NCBI GenBank assembly: GCA_035079385.1
Contig: JAVHKY010000015.1
Location: 1,984,001-2,048,000 of the forward strand
From: Aspidiotus rigidus
Lineage: Eukaryota > Arthropoda > Insecta > Hemiptera > Diaspididae
Direction of reading: 5' to 3'
Length of the DNA stretch: 64,000 nucleotides
Translations under genes and position numbers: made by a program
Shown here: positions 60,301 to 64,000 of the stretch, piece by piece
Position numbering within the stretch: the first letter of the stretch is position 1
Layout: every line of letters begins with the position of its first letter
Notes under the pieces: generated by a model
Databases searched by the model: none
Told to the model about the DNA's origin: nothing
What the model saw: the letters and a program-made list of their open reading frames with translations, nothing else

Positions 60301-63300
60301 TCTGAATAAAATAACTTGCTTAGTATGGAAGTACAGCGAATACTGTAGTCACAAAATTTCCTCCTAAAAATCTGGAACCGGGCTCATTCGAAAGGAAATT
60401 ACAGGGGCTACAATTTTTGTTCTCTTCAATTTTTCATAAAAATGAGTTATACTCGAGTTATCACAATAATTCAATTCTCGAAACTGCGCCACTCAACGCG
60501 CGTAGGTCTAACGTACATGGCAAGCTACACCACCACGTTTTTTTATATTGAAAAAAGTCATTGTTTTCGCCCTTTTTTGAAATTACTCAGCACCTCCCCG
60601 TCAAATTTTTATTTTTATGAGTCTATGTGCTGCTCTGGGATGAGGACACTATATCCTGAAAGTTTGAAAGCGATCGGCCCAGTAGTTCTCGAGTTATAAA
60701 CGGACAGGACGACGGACAAACTTTCTGCTTTATATATTAGATAATAAATATCTTAATGTCGAATCTAAATATAATTACAATAAAAAATATTAATATGTAT
60801 TAAAATTTAATAAAATATCATCAGATAAGAATTGAATAGTAGCCCGAAAAAAACTAATTTATACTAATATAGATTTTTGTACTAATAAGTAAGAAATTTA
60901 AAATAATAATTTAATTAATAAAAATAATATCATAATAGAAAAATTATAATTTCTCCGTAATCAATAATTAAAATGAATTATTGTTCAAAAATATGAACTA
61001 CCTAATTATTAAAACTATAATCAAATATGAATGTTCTTTAATTAATAATAAAAATTGTAATAAACCAATAAATAGAACTTTATTAGGACCATTATTCCTT
61101 TCATAAATTAATAAATTTTAATTGATCATTATTATAAATTTCAATTCAATAATATTTAATCCTCTGTTTTTAAAATTATTTATTCTAATACATTTTTCAT
61201 AATTATTAAAAAATTTCATCTCGAAATAATAAAATTTTCATAATAAAATTTTTTATATTTTATTAATAAATTTATTGATATTATTTAACAACTTACGATC
61301 GCACAATATAATAATTAATTGAATTTAAATATTAAAATTAATCTTAATTAATTTACTAACGATACATATCTATTCAAATTTATTAAATATTAAATTTAAA
61401 TAAAAATTATTATTATTCAAGAATATTTTATTAATAATAATATTATTTTTTTTTTATTAGGGGAGAGACGCCAATTATGGAACGGGCTCCTAATATGGAA
61501 TGGGCTGATACCTTGGAACGCAAGTGGCGCAGCCACTCGAAAGTAGGCGGAAATGAAAGAGCATTGAAAAAAATAATATCCAGTATCGAATGGGTTTAGG
61601 TTCTATGATCGAAGGACTGGTGAAAAACATTTTTATTTTTTTCTCGTCATTTTGACGAAATTTTTCTTGTGTTAAATTTCAATTTTACTGACTACCAAAT
61701 CATCCGAAGGAGTAAACCAATACGTAAAGATGAGTAGAAAAGTATGTTTTTTCACACGGTAATGCCTTTTTTGGCAATAAAATGATTTTTTGAACTTCCT
61801 TGTAGTGAATAATGGTGAAAAGCCGAGGTTGCCTAATATAAAATTATAATATTCTCGTAATTTTTCAAAGGGAAAAAGATCGAAAATTGTGGAAATTTCA
61901 ATGTGAATTTTGTAAAAAACATTAATAAAACGTTTTTCATGTCTTTTTACTCCGTCAAAGCTTCTTTTGTACTCTAAACTTACGATTAATATTCTCATTC
62001 CATATTTGGGGGCTTTTTTTTTTTTTTTTTTTTTTTCTCGGAAAAATGACTATTACGGAACAATGGTGAGTTCGACAGCTCTCATATTTTGGAATTACAA
62101 ACTAGATAGATTTACCAACAGTTTGAGCCATTAGGTGAGGAATTCCAATGAATAGCCTTAGAGTTATGAGAGAAATAAAGATACCCATTCCATAATTGTC
62201 GTCTCTCCCCTACCAATTAAAATACTTTTTCCAAGTAACTTAAATATAAAATATTAAGTTTTTAAATTAGTTATGAAATAATTTCCTTAAAATTTTATTT
62301 TAAATAATTAAATTATTGTTAATAATTTGTGAAGGCCTAAAATTTCCAACAGTTCTCAGAACTCGGTCAGACTCGCTAAGCTCAAAAACCGAATTGGATA
62401 TCACCCTCCCGTTTTTCTCCTTCACATATTTATTGTAGGTTAGATTTCAAAAATTGTTCAAAGTCAACCAAGGTCATTAAGCGTAACCCCAACCTCTTCC
62501 CTCTCCCATGAAAACGTGGATGCAGAGGTTGAAAAGGACTTAGAGTTTTATAGGTACTTTCCATCAGTTAAGGGTCTGAGCAGTGACCTCAACATTCTCC
62601 TTCTTTTATAAGGACACGGCTCGTGCATAAAGTCTTCTAACTGCTCTTAAGTCATTAGGCTCTTTGGGGAGGCCGGGACGTCCAACCTTAGTTCGCTACT
62701 CGGGATGTACCTCCGTGGGTGGAAAAGTCATTTGATTCTTTTGTCTCAGAAGTCGGTCAAGGTCATCAGGCCTACTAGAGAAGCTGAGGCGTCCTTCCTC
62801 GCTCTCATTACGGCATGTAAGACCGCATCGAGAATTTTGTGGCGACGCCAATGGGTTGCGATGCTACAGAAGTGAGACTCGAGAAGAATTTAAGGTATAG
62901 ACTGTTGGATATGAATTGAATATTGCATTTGAAAGCATCTTTGAGAACGAGACTCTAACGAATTGCTTCAAAAGCCTTACCTCGCACAAATTTTCAGAAA
63001 AAGTAATAATTGAACTGATATTGCCTACCTCCGTCCGATAGACGATGCACCTCGATCTCTTTGAACGATCCGTTCATGACGAGGAAGAACGAATTTGCAC
63101 CGGATTTCGTTACGTTAACTTTGTACTTGAGCCCATCAGTGATAAGTTCGACGAGCACATTATGTTCCAGCGTATTGGAACTCGAGATTTGTCCTCTGTA
63201 AAAGAAGAAACATCGCTTAATGAATAATTGCCAATTTTTGAATTACATCTAAGAGAAATGAAACGCTACGCACTTTTCAAGGCACGTTTGAAAGTTCGAA

Positions 63301-63431
63301 AAAGCGTCAGAGATTTTACGTTCGGCAATATGAAGAGATCCGCAAAGTACACCTAACAATATATCGGGCTTTTCTGATTGCACACGTTCGGCGATTAGGA
63401 TATCCAGCCAGGCAGTATCTATTTGGTTCAT
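45765..63431 (-). CDS. ACC: Acetyl-CoA carboxylase, C-terminal three quarters (27 exons)
   Basis: Multidomain cytosolic enzyme that makes malonyl-CoA from acetyl-CoA, ATP and bicarbonate, the committed step of fatty-acid synthesis. Exons (minus strand, 5' to 3'): 63274-63431, 63029-63195, 58261-58472, 57830-58183, 57618-57757, 57374-57543, 57162-57250, 56939-57088, 56664-56867, 56475-56593, 56079-56406, 55845-55999, 55262-55442, 52401-52637, 52114-52317, 51743-51944, 51309-51676, 50905-51234, 50684-50827, 50488-50602, 50212-50411, 49997-50132, 49653-49830, 49252-49522, 47845-48015, 47615-47767, 45765-45911. They total 5283 nt, 1,760 codons plus TGA, with every junction GT/AG and in phase. Animal ACCs have about 2,300-2,400 residues, so some 550-600 residues, including the biotin-carboxylase catalytic domain and the true start, lie past the right edge. 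No stop or frameshift is seen, so the gene looks functional. Confidence 0.95.
48326..48839. mobile_element. hAT-type MITE in an ACC intron, 8-bp duplication
   Basis: Ends CAGGGTTGC and GCAACCCTG; the host bases ATTCAGAT are duplicated exactly on both sides (48318-48325 and 48840-48847). An 8-bp duplication with CAG...CTG ends is the hAT signature. The interior is low complexity, rich in GTTTAAAAC-like words, with no transposase frame. Confidence 0.9.
49252..52637 (-). CDS. ACC: ACC exons 14-24: carboxyltransferase domains
   Basis: These exons hold both carboxyltransferase halves. Landmarks: [174 protein letters not shown] and [11 protein letters not shown]. The glycine-rich CoA-site loops and the dimer-interface stretches are unbroken. 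Confidence 0.94.
53509..53906. mobile_element. MITE with TA duplication in an ACC intron
   Basis: The ends GACCGATTCCACAGTGACGTC and inverted GACCGATTCCACGTGACGTC match over about 22 bp with one extra base, flanked by TA on both sides (53507-53508 and 53907-53908). The termini contain a TGACGTCA palindrome. Confidence 0.8.
54027..54174. mobile_element. Loopless palindrome, about 74-bp arms, in an ACC intron
   Basis: The palindrome is centred on GATATC at about 54101. Arms share GAGAAAAGGATGCTCAT and ACCATTTCTCTCTGATT with small indels; outer ends are TGTGACC facing GGTCACA. It has no unpaired centre. It could be a palindromic MITE or a source of hairpin RNA. Confidence 0.75.
55262..57757 (-). 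CDS. ACC: ACC exons 5-13: central region
   Basis: Nine exons encode the helical central domains that set the distance between carrier and transferase sites in eukaryotic ACC. Recognisable stretches are [43 protein letters not shown]-type loop PSSHPNR and the [19 protein letters not shown] segment just before the transferase. Exon 56079-56406 is variable and acidic ([13 protein letters not shown]), as expected for a linker. Confidence 0.9.
57830..58472 (-). CDS. ACC: ACC exons 3-4: biotin carboxyl carrier domain
   Basis: Exon 58261-58472 ends AFAEIE and exon 57830-58183 begins VMKMVMTL. The biotinylated lysine is the K of EVMKM, at about residue 182 of the visible protein and coded just after the intron. 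[18 protein letters not shown] is the carrier half-repeat that presents it. The 4.5-kb intron upstream of this pair is the largest in the visible gene. Confidence 0.94.
58489..59425. other. ACC intron sequence without assigned features
   Basis: No gene or clear repeat seen, apart from TCAAGTTC/AAGTCGGTAAAGGTCATTA words that recur loosely at 59290, 62465 and 62750. Confidence 0.4.
59431..59634. mobile_element. MITE with CAGGCGCGGATCC ends in an ACC intron
   Basis: The left end CAGGCGCGGATCC faces GGATCCGCGCCCG at the right, and CTATT is duplicated on both sides (59426-59430 and 59635-59639). The interior is mostly T and G homopolymers whose length may be unreliable. Confidence 0.75.
59810..60745 (+). 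repeat. Dispersed arthropod-type repeat, CTAGCGG to TATATATTAGATAA
   Basis: Begins CTAGCGGTTGGCGTCGCGCC and ends with CCCAGTAGTTCTCGAGTTAT, AAACGGACAGGACGGAC-like and TTTATATATTAGATAATAA. This head-and-tail pattern is common among non-autonomous repeats in arthropod genomes. I could not assign a superfamily. Confidence 0.55.
60746..61459. other. Very A/T-rich ACC intron stretch
   Basis: Mostly AATAAT/TTAATT sequence with no gene or structured feature seen. Confidence 0.5.
61460..62210. mobile_element. MITE with GGGGAGAGACG ends and TA duplication in an ACC intron
   Basis: The left end GGGGAGAGACGCCAATTATG and the inverted right end GGGGAGAGACGACAATTATG match over about 27 bp, flanked by TA on both sides (61458-61459 and 62211-62212). 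The minus-strand open frame at 61672-61998 lies inside it and has no domain I recognise. Confidence 0.8.
62213..63022. other. ACC intron sequence without assigned features
   Basis: Contains loose repeats of GGTCATTAGGC-type words; nothing else seen. Confidence 0.4.
63029..63431 (-). CDS. ACC: ACC exons 1-2 of the visible part: end of biotin carboxylase region
   Basis: Exon 63274-63431 carries [20 protein letters not shown], the conserved stretch after the biotin-carboxylase domain. Exon 63029-63195 carries [12 protein letters not shown] and [17 protein letters not shown], the strand-rich linker to the biotin carrier. The upstream acceptor (TTGTACCAG) at 63432 shows that this is not the first exon. 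Confidence 0.92.
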
Positions 63432-64000
63432 CTGGTACAAGTAAACACAAACGTTACTTTACGCCTGTTTTCCTCTCGATAGAAAATGCAAAATGAAGAT
63501 ATTGTGAGGGATGAAGGGGATGATTTGTTTTCCAGTAGACGGACAAAATCACAACTCATCTTTCAAGCATAGTATAAAGCTGAGGGCGAAAGAGTTCCAA
63601 GGTCTCAAGGTCACCTAGGATCTTTTGAGGGGGTAGGGAACACCTGGAATATTTGCTCAAGTCTTCAAAATTAGATCAACGTCATCCTTAACAGCGAAAT
63701 TCTGGGATGGGAGGAGGAGGGTCAACGTAAAGATATGAGAGAAAAAAGAAGAAAAAGGATCAATATTGTACACGTGAGAAATGTTTTAGAAGGAAAAGAA
63801 GTTTGATACATTGCACTAGTGATCCCACAAGACCTCATATTTACAAGGAATGATGGGTTTTTGGTGCTTTGAGTAGATTGGCTTCCAGAGTACAGAGGAG
63901 TAGAGGTTTGAACTTTACGACCCAGTACATCACAGAACCCAGATATAGAGCAAAGAAGATTCACATCTCGAGGAAGCTAATGCAAGTTTCCAAGTTTATC
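63432..64000. other. ACC intron reaching the right edge
   Basis: The next upstream ACC exon is not within the window. The 80-codon minus-strand frame at 63722-63964 does not resemble ACC. Confidence 0.6.

Overview
The window reads as a stretch of an insect nuclear genome. It is AT-rich and crowded with degenerate transposable elements, and it holds one large intron-rich housekeeping gene, acetyl-CoA carboxylase (ACC), with GT/AG introns. A sap-feeding hemipteran, perhaps a mealybug or other scale insect, is my best guess. The reason is a small family of bacterial-type AAA-ATPase-like genes of the kind reported as laterally acquired in mealybugs and relatives. That is recalled knowledge, not something I could search. 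Layout, left to right: (1) 1-18.7 kb is a segmentally duplicated cluster of the AAA-ATPase-like genes on the minus strand. Two copies are near full length (10.9-12.7 kb with one frameshift; 16.2-18.2 kb split by a 235-bp solo-LTR-like insert) and two are 3' fragments (5.6 and 7.8 kb). A truncated LINE (2.5-5.6 kb) sits in the duplicated 3' flank of the first fragment, and an LTR-bounded insert with a 59-bp tandem array lies at 8.3-10.2 kb. (2) 13-16, 22-24, 27-28 and 34-36 kb carry copies of an unclassified repeat whose terminus is TATACAGGGTGG and whose body is built of about 140-bp and about 110-bp modules. (3) 20.3-22.1 kb is a 1.8-kb palindrome whose arms are tandem arrays, like a Foldback element. 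(4) 24.6-28.6 kb holds a five-exon gene I predict for a small secreted protein, with all phases compatible and a poly(A) signal. (5) 29.6-33.4 kb holds pieces of at least three Penelope-like elements (reverse transcriptase plus GIY-YIG nuclease); a fourth remnant is at 6.3 kb. (6) 36-44 kb is repeat country: CRE-like palindromes, tetranucleotide arrays, two LINE remnants and a roughly 520-bp tandem repeat with 109-bp-arm hairpins. (7) 45.8-63.4 kb is the 3' three quarters of ACC on the minus strand, 27 exons and 1,760 codons plus stop, all in phase. The biotin-carboxylase part lies beyond the right edge. ACC introns contain several MITEs with clean target-site duplications. The clearly functional gene is ACC, the first committed step of fatty-acid synthesis. 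The secreted-protein gene is a good prediction. The AAA-ATPase copies in this window both carry disruptions and may be decaying paralogues of functional copies elsewhere. Everything else is repeat or mobile-element sequence at various stages of decay.
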